DNA from: Ch128b sp964527925
GTDB lineage: Bacteria > Bacteroidota > Ignavibacteria > Ch128b
Assembly: GCA_964527925.1 (NCBI GenBank)
Contig: CAZGQO010000001.1
Location: 1 to 64,000, forward strand
Direction: 5' to 3'
Length of the DNA: 64,000 nucleotides
Shown here: positions 28,278-37,074 of the stretch, piece by piece
Position numbering within the stretch: position 1 is the stretch's first letter
Layout: the number at the start of each line of letters is the position of its first letter
Made by a program: the position numbers and the translations under genes
The notes under the pieces: generated by a model
Told to the model about the DNA's origin: nothing
Database searches by the model: none
Seen by the model: the letters and a program-made list of their open reading frames with translations, nothing else

Positions 28278-29558
28278 TCAAGAAATTTTTTTGACTTTTA
28301 ATTTAAGATTTATCACATCAACAACTTCAACATGCTCACCTTCTTTGATTGATTCATTTTCAGTAAAAGCATTCCAGATTTCACCGTGAACAGTAACCTG
28401 TCCTTCAGGATTTAATTCAGTAATTACTTTTCCTCGCTCTCCAACCATTCCTTCCAGACCAGTTTTAGTTTTTCTTTTCTGAGCTTTTATTCCCAATCCA
28501 ATTGCAAATGTGAAGAATAGAAAAGTTAAAATTCCAAGTACAATAATAATTTGTGTTGAGATTTTGAAAACTTCCAGAGCAGAATCGGTTTTAATTAACA
28601 TAAGTGACCCCAGAATGAATGAGACAGTACCTCCCACGGATAACAATCCGTGACTAACTATTTGAAATTCAAGAATAAAGAGAATTATTCCAACTACGAT
28701 TAATGCTAATCCAGCAAAATTTACTGGTAATGTATGCAAAGCGTAGAATGCTAATATCAATGAAATTACTCCAATTACTCCGGGAATAATTGTTCCAGGG
28801 TTATAAAGCTCAAATAGTAAACCATAAAGACCAATCATTAAAAGGATATAAGCAATGTTTGGATCGCTAATCAATCGTAAAATTTTTTGACCAATGGTCA
28901 TGTCTAACTCAACTACTTCTGCATTTTTAGTTGAAAGAAATTTTTCTCCAAATACGCCGCTAACTTTCATTAAATCTAATTTTAAGAGAAGATCATTTAA
29001 GTTCGAAGCAATTAAATCGATGACATTTAATTTAAGTGCTTCAGATTCGGTGATAGATAAACTTTTTCTAACAGCATCTTCAGCCCATTTTACATTGCGA
29101 TGTCTTTTTTCAGAGATTGTTCTGATAAATGCTGCTGCGTCATTAGTCGCTTTTTCAATCATCACGCTATCAGGTGCCTGCAATGAGACAGGATGAGCTG
29201 CACCAATATTTGTCCCGGGAGTCATCGCAGCAACATGTGCTGACAATGTTATGAAAACACCCGCTGAAGCTGCTTGGGCACCGGAAGGAGAAACATAGAC
29301 GATTACCGGTATCTTTGCTTCAAGGATATTTGAAACAATTACACGAGTTGATTTTAACAATCCACCTGGTGTATTCAACTTAATAATTAGACATTCAGCA
29401 TTTTCTTCAATTGCTTTCTCGATAGATTCTTCAATATATTCAGATATAGGCGGTGAGATTGCATCATCAATTGTTATAACAAAAATTTTCTTACTCTGCC
29501 CATAAAGATTTAACAGAAGAATAAAGAGAATTAGAAGAGTTTTAATAAATCTTTTCAT
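28278..29558 (-). CDS. NfeD-type membrane-bound ClpP-class serine protease
   Basis: 426 residues: a signal peptide (about 1-20), then a ClpP-like protease domain (about 24-210) with NTPGGLLKSTR and the presumed catalytic serine in QAASAGVFI (about 102). The lysine of the Ser-Lys dyad probably lies in ISEKRHRNVKWAE. Several membrane helices occupy about 230-350, and a C-terminal OB-fold spans about 365-426 (GERGKVITELNPEGQVTVHG). The NfeD protease acts with stomatin-type proteins, here encoded immediately downstream. Confidence 0.93.
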   Translation of the reverse strand: MKRFIKTLLILFILLLNLYGQSKKIFVITIDDAISPPISEYIEESIEKAIEENAECLIIKLNTPGGLLKSTRVIVSNILEAKIPVIVYVSPSGAQAASAGVFITLSAHVAAMTPGTNIGAAHPVSLQAPDSVMIEKATNDAAAFIRTISEKRHRNVKWAEDAVRKSLSITESEALKLNVIDLIASNLNDLLLKLDLMKVSGVFGEKFLSTKNAEVVELDMTIGQKILRLISDPNIAYILLMIGLYGLLFELYNPGTIIPGVIGVISLILAFYALHTLPVNFAGLALIVVGIILFILEFQIVSHGLLSVGGTVSFILGSLMLIKTDSALEVFKISTQIIIVLGILTFLFFTFAIGLGIKAQKRKTKTGLEGMVGERGKVITELNPEGQVTVHGEIWNAFTENESIKEGEHVEVVDVINLKLKVKKIS

Positions 29559-29648
29559 GGTATGAAAACCTTCTAAATCAAGTTATTCAAATTTTAGAAT
29601 CGATGCAAGTTGAACATTGAAGAGATAAGTGGACTCAGAATATAAATT

Positions 29649-30890
29649 TTATGATTTTGTGGAAGATTCCTTCACTTTATTAAGTAAAATCATTCCAATT
29701 GTAAAAAACATGCCCATACTTAAGATAGCTAATCTTTGACTCCCGGTTTGCCAGGAAACAAAACCAAAAACAAGAGGACCAAGAATTGCCGATGATTTTC
29801 CGAAAAATGAATAGAAACCAAAAAACTCTGTTTTTTTATCGGAAGGTGTCAGTTTACTCATAAGACTTCTGCTGACTGATTGAGTAGAACCCATACCCAA
29901 TCCAGCTATTGAACCAATTATAAAAAATCCCGTTTTGGATTGAATTAATGCAGCCGATGAAATCACTATGAACCAGATAACGAGAGTCAGATAGATAGTT
30001 TTTTTCTGACCTATTGAATCGGCAATCACACCAAATAAAATTGAGCCAATTATTGCTGTAGTTTGAGCTATCATAAAAAAGTATGTTAATTCAGAAAAAT
30101 TAAACTGCAGTGTTGACTTAGCGTAAATTCCAGAAAAATAAATAGCTGTATTCACTCCTTCGATGTAGAAAAAAAATGCGATTAAAAACAGAGCAAGATT
30201 TTTGTAGTTTTTTAGGTGGGTAATCGTAAATGAAATTCTTTCTAATCCAATTTTAAAATATGAATATTTCCTCGTCAGATATTTTTTGGAATCAGGTAAG
30301 AACAAAAACAGTGGGATTGAAAAAATCAAAAAGAATAAAGCTGACAAAGGAAAAGCATAACGAACCATATTATTCGTTAGAAGCGGATAAACAATCACAA
30401 GTGAGGCAAAGGAACCAAGATAGCCCAAGGCAAAACCAAAACCAGAAGTTCGACCATAATTTTTCTCTTCTGAAATTTCGGGAAGAAAAGCATCGTAAAA
30501 AACAAGTCCAGCTTCAAATCCAATGTTAGCTAAAATAAAAAGTATCAATCCTTTAAGAATACTTCCTTCAGTTATGAAAAACAGAGCTGCAGTTGAAAGA
30601 ATGCACAATAAAGTAAAGAATAAAAGAAATCTCTTTTTACCAGCAGAATGATCAGCAATCGCACCAAGGAAAGGTGAAATTAATGCGACAACAAACATCG
30701 AAATTCCTGTTCCCAGACTCCAGTAGAAATCGCCAATTGGTTGATTTCCCGCAATAGTTTCTTTGAAATAGACGGCGTAAACAAAAGTAACAATTGTAAT
30801 AGAGAAGGAAGTATTTGCAAAATCAAACAGTGCCCAATAAAAAACCTGTCGATATTTCTTTGATAAGAATTTTTTCCAGTTTAAGAACAC
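29649..30890 (-). CDS. MFS transporter, UMF1/Atg22-like
   Basis: 413 residues with about twelve hydrophobic segments. It opens YWALFDFANTSFSITIVTFV and has LGAIADHSAGKKRFL, the MFS loop 2-3 signature, and GVIADSIGQKKTI, the equivalent in the second half. YDAFLPEISEEKNYGRTSGFGFALGYLGS and MGSTQSVSRSLMSKLTP are characteristic of the UMF1 family. The substrate cannot be inferred. The gene starts 21 nt after nusB and is likely co-transcribed with it. Confidence 0.85.
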   Translation of the reverse strand: MFLNWKKFLSKKYRQVFYWALFDFANTSFSITIVTFVYAVYFKETIAGNQPIGDFYWSLGTGISMFVVALISPFLGAIADHSAGKKRFLLFFTLLCILSTAALFFITEGSILKGLILFILANIGFEAGLVFYDAFLPEISEEKNYGRTSGFGFALGYLGSFASLVIVYPLLTNNMVRYAFPLSALFFLIFSIPLFLFLPDSKKYLTRKYSYFKIGLERISFTITHLKNYKNLALFLIAFFFYIEGVNTAIYFSGIYAKSTLQFNFSELTYFFMIAQTTAIIGSILFGVIADSIGQKKTIYLTLVIWFIVISSAALIQSKTGFFIIGSIAGLGMGSTQSVSRSLMSKLTPSDKKTEFFGFYSFFGKSSAILGPLVFGFVSWQTGSQRLAILSMGMFFTIGMILLNKVKESSTKS

Positions 30891-30911
30891 TTAAAATCCG
30901 AATGACTAATT

Positions 30912-31361
30912 TTAAATTTCAATTAATCCTCGCCCGCTCTTCTTGATTCGATTTTCCTCTTTCAGTTTTTTAAGAATTGCATCAAGGACACCATTGATGA
31001 ACTTATCACTTTGATCAGTTGAGAATCTTTTGGCAATTTCAATAACTTCATTGATTGAAACTTTTGGTGGAATATCCGGGAAGTGGAGCATTTCACAGGT
31101 AGCCATTCGAATTAGCAATCTATCGATAACGGCTATTCTTTGTATCTCCCAATTTTTAACTACCTGCTTTATCATTTCATCGTATTCATCTCTGTGTTTG
31201 ATGGTCAAAAGAGTGAGTGATTTAACAAATTCTTTTAATTCTTCATCGGTTACTTCATGTAGAAGATCTTCGAACATTATGTCCAGGGAATCATTTGATA
31301 ATTCATAAGCATACAAAATCTGAAGTACTTTTTCTCTTAGCTTTCTTCTTGTTATTAACAT
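30912..31361 (-). CDS. nusB: Transcription antitermination factor NusB
   Basis: About 149 residues from the ATG at 31361; an in-frame GTG three codons earlier (31370) is an alternative start. The small all-helical protein opens TRRKLREKVLQILYAYELS, with the arginine-rich start that binds boxA RNA. Its C-terminal half carries IQRIAVIDRLLIRMATCEM and SINEVIEIAKRFSTDQSDKFINGVLDAI, both NusB hallmarks. It takes part in rRNA transcription antitermination with NusE/S10. It is preceded by the gltA terminator, so it probably starts its own transcript. Confidence 0.93.
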   Translation of the reverse strand: MLITRRKLREKVLQILYAYELSNDSLDIMFEDLLHEVTDEELKEFVKSLTLLTIKHRDEYDEMIKQVVKNWEIQRIAVIDRLLIRMATCEMLHFPDIPPKVSINEVIEIAKRFSTDQSDKFINGVLDAILKKLKEENRIKKSGRGLIEI

Positions 31362-31460
31362 AAACTTCACAAAATTTTAATGCAAAATTAAGAAATCAAT
31401 GATGAACAAAAAATTTAGAAGAGAAATTACAAAAGAGTTGAAAAAAATTGAAGATTTAAA

Positions 31461-31500
31461 AAATAAAAAAGCTGTTCAGGAAATGAATCCCGAACAGCTT
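31461..31500 (-). terminator. Intrinsic terminator downstream of gltA
   Basis: On the - strand AAGCTGTTC and GAACAGCTT form a 9-bp stem, extendable past one mismatch by two more pairs, followed by TTTTTTATTT. It lies about 20 nt beyond the gltA stop. Confidence 0.88.
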
Positions 31501-31518
31501 GTTCGAAAAAAAATCAAA

Positions 31519-32802
31519 TTATTGTGGTTGAGTTACATAATTCTTAATCCACTGTCTAGTCACAGACTTTGGTCTGATAATTGGCATTCCAATAGCCCTT
31601 GCAATTACTGTCTGCGCAGTTACACCAAGAGATCTTGAAACAGCAAACAACACAGTGTAGTAATCGAATTCTTTCATTCCATAATGCCATAACAAAGCAC
31701 CAGAACCAGCATCAACATTTGGCCATGGATCTTTTGCTTTGCCCTGTTCCATTAGTACTTGCGGAACAACATTAAATATCTTTTCAACAATCTGAAAGAT
31801 TTGATCTTTTGCACAATAAGTTTGACCGAACTTCAAGAATGCATCAAATCTTGGATCAGTGATTCTTAGTACTGCATGACCATAACCAGGAATAACTTTA
31901 CCACTATTCAACCAATCCCATGCAAATTGTCTTAATTGTTCGTCAATTGGAACACCCTTGAAATGTTTCTTCAAATCAATAACAAATTTCAAGCATTCTT
32001 GATTAGCAAGTCCATGAAGTGGACCAGCAAGTCCATTCAATCCAGCTGATAATGCATAATAAAGATCGGATAATGCAGACGCTACTGTTTGAACTGTTGC
32101 TGCACTAACATTTCCGCTTTCATGATCGGAATGTAAGACTAAATAGAGTCTCATCAATTTTGTGAATTCACCGTTTGGATCTTTAATGCCAAGCATCTTC
32201 GCAAAATCAGCACCCATATCTAATTTTGGATCGCTTGGAATTCGTGGACCTTTGTTGTATTTCATTCGATAAATTCCTGCAGCAATAATTGGAACACGAG
32301 CAACAAGATTTAAAGCATCTTCAAGAGTATAAATCCAGAAATCTTCTTTCTTCAAACCTTTGTCATATTGTTTTTTGAACACGGATTCTTTTTCCATAAC
32401 AAGAATTGCAGTGTTCAACATGCACATTGGATGTGAATCCTTTGGCATTGCTTTCAAAACTTTCCACACATAATCAGGTACTTTACGTCGTTTCTTTAAA
32501 TCTTGCATTAAAAGTTTTAAAGATTCTTCATCTGGAAGTTCTCCTGTCAACAAGAGATAGAAAATTTCTTCTGGTAACTTTTCAGTCAATTCAGCAACTG
32601 GAATTCCTCGAATAAGAAGACCTCTTTCTGGTGGAACAGATGAAGTATCACAAACTAAAGCCTTAACACCTCGTAACCCACTAAATATCTGGGCAACGGT
32701 AATTTCCGAAACAACTTTATTGCCGTATTCTTTGACGAGATTTTTAACTTCATCTCGTAGTACAGGAATTTGTTCGCCAAGTTTTTCCTTCAATGTGGGC
32801 AT
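31519..32802 (-). CDS. gltA: Citrate synthase, eukaryotic/mitochondrial type
   Basis: 427 residues; condenses acetyl-CoA and oxaloacetate into citrate. Catalytic residues are seen as His in LNGLAGPLHGLANQE (about 264), His in KVIPGYGHAVLR (about 310) and Asp in WPNVDAGSGALL (about 365). The N-terminal region (GEQIPVLRDEVKNLVKEYG, VAQIFSGLRGVKALVCDTS, LLIRGIPVAEL) resembles mitochondrial citrate synthase more than the usual NADH-sensitive bacterial type. A GGGAGG ribosome-binding site precedes the ATG. It is divergent from the serine hydrolase gene, and a terminator follows. Confidence 0.93.
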   Translation of the reverse strand: MPTLKEKLGEQIPVLRDEVKNLVKEYGNKVVSEITVAQIFSGLRGVKALVCDTSSVPPERGLLIRGIPVAELTEKLPEEIFYLLLTGELPDEESLKLLMQDLKKRRKVPDYVWKVLKAMPKDSHPMCMLNTAILVMEKESVFKKQYDKGLKKEDFWIYTLEDALNLVARVPIIAAGIYRMKYNKGPRIPSDPKLDMGADFAKMLGIKDPNGEFTKLMRLYLVLHSDHESGNVSAATVQTVASALSDLYYALSAGLNGLAGPLHGLANQECLKFVIDLKKHFKGVPIDEQLRQFAWDWLNSGKVIPGYGHAVLRITDPRFDAFLKFGQTYCAKDQIFQIVEKIFNVVPQVLMEQGKAKDPWPNVDAGSGALLWHYGMKEFDYYTVLFAVSRSLGVTAQTVIARAIGMPIIRPKSVTRQWIKNYVTQPQ

Positions 32803-32917
32803 TTTATCCTCCCTTTATTTAATTTGTTGTTAGATCTAATTATTAAAATGATTCATAAATAATTCTATTCAAACTTAAAGATTATAATTCTTTTATTCAA
32901 TGATTTTAGAGGTAAAA

Positions 32918-33856
32918 ATGAATACTGTTAAAATTTTTTTACTAACTTTTCTAATAATTTTTCATCCATTGAAGTATGTATCAGGAAGTCAGCCTAAAAA
33001 CGAAAAAAGTGAAAAAATTTCAGTTTTTACAGCAAAAATTAAAGGAAATTACGATGGTCAGTTAGACTCATTGAAGCAATCTTTGATTGAAAATTTGAAT
33101 AATCTTATAAAATCTTTTTCCTACCCAGCTGGAATTGGATTCTTAGACTTAAAAGATCAGGATTCATTAATTATCAATGGAGACTCAATTTTTCCAACTG
33201 CAAGTGCAATTAAAATTGAAATTTTAGTTCATCTCCTAAAAGAGTATCAAGCAGGAAGATTAAATCTCTACGAGAATATTCCCGTTAATTATAAAGTTGG
33301 TGGCAGTGGTTTACTTCAATTTTTTGATTTAAGCAACCTTAAACTAAGTTATTATAACCTCGCCGTTTTGATGATTCAACAAAGTGATAATACAGCAACA
33401 AATATTTTAATCGATAAACTGGGAATGGAAAATACAAATCAAACTATTCATCAGATTGGATTAACAAAAACCAAACTACAGAGAATAATGATGGACTTCG
33501 AAGCAAGAAAAGCAGGGAGAGAAAATATTTCAACTCCTTCTGATAAACTTCTGTTACTCAGAAAATTGTATAACTCTAAAATTTTGAATGACTCCTTAAC
33601 CAGAACAGCAATTGAAATTCTCAGCATTCCAAAGCAAACTCCGTTGTTAGATCAGATTGATGAAGAAATTAAAATCGCAAGCAAGGGTGGTGAACTTGAT
33701 GATGTTAGATGTGAGATGGGAATTTTATATACAGACAAAACCAATTACATATTGATTGTGATGACTAAAGAATTGCCAGATTCAAAAATTGGTGAAAAGT
33801 TTATTTCACAAGTCAGCAGATTGATATATAATTATGTCAAAGCGAAGTATAAGTAA
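32918..33856 (+). CDS. Secreted serine hydrolase, class A beta-lactamase-like
   Basis: 312 residues from the ATG at 32918, which has an AGAGGT ribosome-binding site; the frame extends six codons upstream. A signal peptide ends near ...YVSGS. Class A motifs are present: SxxK as S96-AI-K99, SDN at 156-158, a possible general-base Glu in MMDFEARKAGREN (about 195) and KGG at 256-258 in the KTG position. It could hydrolyse beta-lactams or be a related carboxypeptidase or esterase; sequence alone does not decide. It is an isolated + strand gene between - strand genes. Confidence 0.8.
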   Translation: MNTVKIFLLTFLIIFHPLKYVSGSQPKNEKSEKISVFTAKIKGNYDGQLDSLKQSLIENLNNLIKSFSYPAGIGFLDLKDQDSLIINGDSIFPTASAIKIEILVHLLKEYQAGRLNLYENIPVNYKVGGSGLLQFFDLSNLKLSYYNLAVLMIQQSDNTATNILIDKLGMENTNQTIHQIGLTKTKLQRIMMDFEARKAGRENISTPSDKLLLLRKLYNSKILNDSLTRTAIEILSIPKQTPLLDQIDEEIKIASKGGELDDVRCEMGILYTDKTNYILIVMTKELPDSKIGEKFISQVSRLIYNYVKAKYK

Positions 33857-33886
33857 ATTTGAGAATGATTTTTTATTCAGAAAAGA

Positions 33887-33923
33887 GAGTTAGTGAACAA
33901 CAAATTGTTTTATACATTAACTC
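33887..33923 (-). terminator. Two-part hairpin between the convergent hydrolase and hpnE genes
   Basis: GAGTTAGTG pairs with CATTAACTC (9 bp, one G-U pair), with an inner AACAA/TTGTT stem. On the - strand it is followed by CTCTTTT, so it may terminate hpnCDE. It begins directly after the hpnE stop. No convincing T run follows on the + strand. Confidence 0.5.
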
Positions 33924-33924
33924 A

Positions 33925-35187
33925 TTACAAACTATTTAAAATCTCTGCAACCTTTTTCCCGCTTGTTACAGCACTTTCAATTGTTGAAGGTAAGCCTGTA
34001 TCTGTGTAATCTCCAGATAGAAATAAATTTGAATATTCAGTTTTATTGTTTGGCCTTGACTCTGTGGAATTTATATCGGAAATGAATGTTGCTTTTTTTT
34101 CTTTTATGATTTGATAGAATTTCAGGCTTGATTTTTTATAATCAGGAAAAAATTTATAAAACTCATTGAGAAATATTTCTTTTAAGTCATTCTGATTCCA
34201 CTGATTGTATTCATCAGCAACACTTCTTACCAATGTGATGTGAGTTTTATGAAAAAATACCCAGTGAATGAATGAATTCCACAAAGCATAAAAATCACTA
34301 CGAGGTTTATAATCATCAAAAATTAAATGAACATTAAGGATGGTTTGATAATTAAAATTCAAATGATTTTTTTTCAAAAGGTTGTTGACAGAATTTGGGT
34401 CAACTGCTAAAACAAAAAAATCACCGTAATAAAATTTGTTTTGATTATCTTTTACTGCAACAACTTTAGCATCTTCAATTATTAATTCTTTTACACTAAC
34501 TCCATTTTGAAATTGAACATCTGTTTGAATCAAGTCGATTTTTAATGGTTGAATGAAAGACTCATAAAGTGAATTATAAGGCATAATTAAACGAGAGTTT
34601 TGAATTTCTTCAACAAACATTTTCCTAAATACAAAACTAAACATCTCCGTCGATGCAAACTCCAGAGGTGAATTTAGAGTTGATTCAACAAAAAGTGACC
34701 AGAAATTTTTGATTATCCAATCACTTTGATTTAGTTTTTCTAAAAACTTATAAGCAGTTAAATCTTTCAAAGCAGTTTTATTTATTTTACTCAGTTTTTT
34801 AATTGCATAAAGAAGTAAGATTTTCTCTTTCAATTTAAGATGAGGAAATCGAACTAATTGCATTACAAAGATCAATTTATTGGCTGGAGTGAATTTCCAT
34901 AAACATTGTTCAGTATCTATGAAACTGATTTCAAATTCATTTTGAATGTAAAAATTTTTCATCGCATCGATTTTTTGTAGCAATTCAATTGTGTTCTGAT
35001 AACCCATTATCATCAAATGCTGACCGTTATCCAGCCAGAGTTCAAATTCTTTTAGATAAAACGATTTTGTTCTTCCACCAAACTCAGGTGTTCTTTCTAA
35101 AAGCTCGATCTCAAATTTGGTTTTATCAAGATAGTAGGCTGTTGTTAAACCTGCTAAACCACCACCAATGATGATTATTTTTTTCAT
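33925..35187 (-). CDS. hpnE: Hydroxysqualene dehydroxylase, FAD-dependent
   Basis: 420 residues. The N-terminal dinucleotide-binding fold KIIIIGGGLAGLTTAYYLD is followed by GGRTKSF and the HpnE-like LDNGQHLMIMGYQNTIELL. The C-terminal FAD-contact segment is NLFLSGDYTDTGLPSTIESA. HpnE reduces hydroxysqualene to squalene as the last step of the HpnCDE route. The ATG overlaps the hpnD stop by 4 nt (ATGA arrangement). Amine-oxidase family members such as phytoene desaturases look similar, but the hpnC-hpnD context supports HpnE. Confidence 0.88.
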   Translation of the reverse strand: MKKIIIIGGGLAGLTTAYYLDKTKFEIELLERTPEFGGRTKSFYLKEFELWLDNGQHLMIMGYQNTIELLQKIDAMKNFYIQNEFEISFIDTEQCLWKFTPANKLIFVMQLVRFPHLKLKEKILLLYAIKKLSKINKTALKDLTAYKFLEKLNQSDWIIKNFWSLFVESTLNSPLEFASTEMFSFVFRKMFVEEIQNSRLIMPYNSLYESFIQPLKIDLIQTDVQFQNGVSVKELIIEDAKVVAVKDNQNKFYYGDFFVLAVDPNSVNNLLKKNHLNFNYQTILNVHLIFDDYKPRSDFYALWNSFIHWVFFHKTHITLVRSVADEYNQWNQNDLKEIFLNEFYKFFPDYKKSSLKFYQIIKEKKATFISDINSTESRPNNKTEYSNLFLSGDYTDTGLPSTIESAVTSGKKVAEILNSL

Positions 35188-36029
35188 CGATTAAAAATAT
35201 TGTATTTGAAATAATTATAAAGTGTGAAAAAGATTTTTTGCGTTCGTGGAATATTACAATCATATTCAAAGACATTAAAATTCTTTCGTTTAATTTTTTT
35301 TAGAATGCTGAAGTAGATATCCTGCATAGCTCTCCCCATTGCAAGTACTTTCGCATCTTCTCGGTTAAAATTCAAATCAGCCCGATTGTAGTAATATTCT
35401 GTTCTATCCGACTCAAATTTCATAAGCTGAATAAAATTTTCATTATAAACCGATTTAATTAATTCATCTTCTGAGTAATCAAACTTTCTCAAATCTTCCA
35501 TGGGAAGATAAATTCTATTTTTTTGTGCATCTGTTTTTATGTCTCTTAATATATTTGTCAGTTGCATAGCTATTCCAAGATTCAGAGCATAGTCTCTGCT
35601 TTTTTGATTACGATAACCAAATATTTCAATTGACATTTGTCCAATGGTTGAAGCAACATATGTACAATAAGTTTTTAGTTCATCAAAATTTTTGAATCTG
35701 TTTTTTGTCAAGTCCATCCTCACACCTTTAATCAAATCAAAAAAAGGTTGAGGTGACATTTTAAGTTTCGAGATAACCTCGACTAAATGATTTAGAATTT
35801 CAAATTTTGATTTTGAAATGTATGCTTTATTTAACTCAAACTCCCACTCATCGAGATTCTGAATTTTTGTTTTTAAATCTACATTTTCAACATCAACAAT
35901 GTCATCAGTAATTCTACAGAAAGCATAGACAACATTCATTGCATGTTTTTTTTCTTCAGGTAGAAATAGAAATGTGTAGTAGAAACTGCTTCGACTATTT
36001 TTTGTAATTGTTTCTTCAAAAGTTCTCAT
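35184..36029 (-). CDS. hpnD: Presqualene diphosphate synthase
   Basis: About 281 residues from the ATG at 36029, which overlaps the hpnC stop as TGATG; a TTG 11 codons upstream (36062) is the alternative start. It is a squalene/phytoene synthase fold with the two Asp-rich motifs (AFCRITDDIVDVE and NILRDIKTD) and the conserved SSFYYTFLFLPEEKKHAM. HpnD joins two farnesyl diphosphates into presqualene diphosphate. HpnC and HpnD are paralogues; assignment of the second gene as HpnD follows the usual C-D-E order and the SFYYTFLFLP opening. Confidence 0.85.
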   Translation of the reverse strand: MRTFEETITKNSRSSFYYTFLFLPEEKKHAMNVVYAFCRITDDIVDVENVDLKTKIQNLDEWEFELNKAYISKSKFEILNHLVEVISKLKMSPQPFFDLIKGVRMDLTKNRFKNFDELKTYCTYVASTIGQMSIEIFGYRNQKSRDYALNLGIAMQLTNILRDIKTDAQKNRIYLPMEDLRKFDYSEDELIKSVYNENFIQLMKFESDRTEYYYNRADLNFNREDAKVLAMGRAMQDIYFSILKKIKRKNFNVFEYDCNIPRTQKIFFTLYNYFKYNIFNR

Positions 36030-36886
36030 CAAAAAACGACTCGCAGAAGGATTTTTATCCAATCGAATTTATCTAAGGTGGGTCTTAATTGAAAAGTGTT
36101 ATAATTAACTTTTTCAATTTTTCTTAGAATTCCCCTTCCACCTTCAATCGTCAGTTGAATTTCTTTTTTAAATAAGCCATTCAAATAAGTCAATAGTTTT
36201 GTACCTTCGTCAAACATTTGATTTGTTTGTTTAATTAAAAATTTCATAAGTTCTGTGAAATTAGAATTGACCTGTTTCGTTTCAGCGAATTTTTTCAAAT
36301 CATCAAAAGTCAAATCAAATTTTTGCAAATATCCTTGGGGTATATAAAATCTTTCTCCCGGAATATCAATGCTCAAATCCTGATAAAAATTTGTCAATTG
36401 TAAAGCGGTACAAATTTTATCTGAAAATAAATTTGCATCATCAGATCGAACTTCAAATAGTTCGAGAAGTAGCCTGCCGACAGGATTTGCAGAAAGCTTA
36501 CAATAACTTAAAACATCATCAAAAGTTTGATATGTGGAAACTTGTGTATCCTGAATGAACGCCTGAATCAAATCATTAAAATATTTTGTCGTTAAATTAT
36601 TTTTTTCAATCGTATCATAAACAGCTGGAAAATGTGGATATTTTTCAGTGACTAAAAAACTATTGAAATAGTCTTTGTACTCAATTAGTAAAGAAGTTTT
36701 TTTGATTTGTGGAACAGTTGATTCATCTGCAATATCATCAGCAATTCTGGCAAATGTGTAGATAGCAGCGATATACTTTCTTTTTGATTTTGGAATCAGC
36801 AGAGAAGCAACAGGAAAGTTTTCGTAATGTTTTCTTGTAAGATCAAAACAATATTGATAGGAACTCTCTAAGGATTTCTTATTCAT
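36029..36886 (-). CDS. hpnC: Hydroxysqualene synthase
   Basis: 285 residues, squalene/phytoene synthase fold with TFARIADDIADES (first Asp-rich motif, about 44-56) and LTNFYQDLSIDIPGERFYIP (second, with the Tyr-x-x-Asp form common in HpnC). HpnC hydrolyses presqualene diphosphate to hydroxysqualene. The opening ESSYQYCFDLTRKHYENFPVAS is characteristic of the HpnC branch. The gene starts just 16 nt downstream of tRNA-Leu, with no terminator between. Confidence 0.87.
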   Translation of the reverse strand: MNKKSLESSYQYCFDLTRKHYENFPVASLLIPKSKRKYIAAIYTFARIADDIADESTVPQIKKTSLLIEYKDYFNSFLVTEKYPHFPAVYDTIEKNNLTTKYFNDLIQAFIQDTQVSTYQTFDDVLSYCKLSANPVGRLLLELFEVRSDDANLFSDKICTALQLTNFYQDLSIDIPGERFYIPQGYLQKFDLTFDDLKKFAETKQVNSNFTELMKFLIKQTNQMFDEGTKLLTYLNGLFKKEIQLTIEGGRGILRKIEKVNYNTFQLRPTLDKFDWIKILLRVVF

Positions 36887-36902
36887 TATGATAAATTTTT
36901 AG

Positions 36903-36986
36903 TGCCGAAGAGGGGACTCGAACCCCTACGGGATTACTCCCACATGACCCTGAATCATGCGCGTCTGCCAATTCCGCCACTTCGGC
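36903..36986 (-). tRNA. tRNA-Leu (anticodon CAG)
   Basis: 84-nt class II tRNA. Acceptor GCCGAAG pairs with CTTCGGC, the anticodon stem CATGA/TCATG encloses loop TTCAGGG, there is a long variable arm, and the T-arm is AGGGG-TTCGAGT-CCCCT. Discriminator A, as in leucine tRNAs. CCA is not encoded. Confidence 0.96.
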
Positions 36987-37074
36987 TGAGTATTTCAATT
37001 AACTTTTGTTGCAATTTAATTCGATTCATTAAACTCTTCAAATTCTACTAATTCAAAGAATAAAATTTTTTGTT

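Noticed and set aside
31399..31638. 79-codon + strand frame opening MMNKKFRREITKELKKIEDL
   Set aside because: It runs through the gltA terminator hairpin and then antisense into gltA, and it has no good ribosome-binding site. Its charged, Lys-rich start is what an A-rich intergenic stretch would give.
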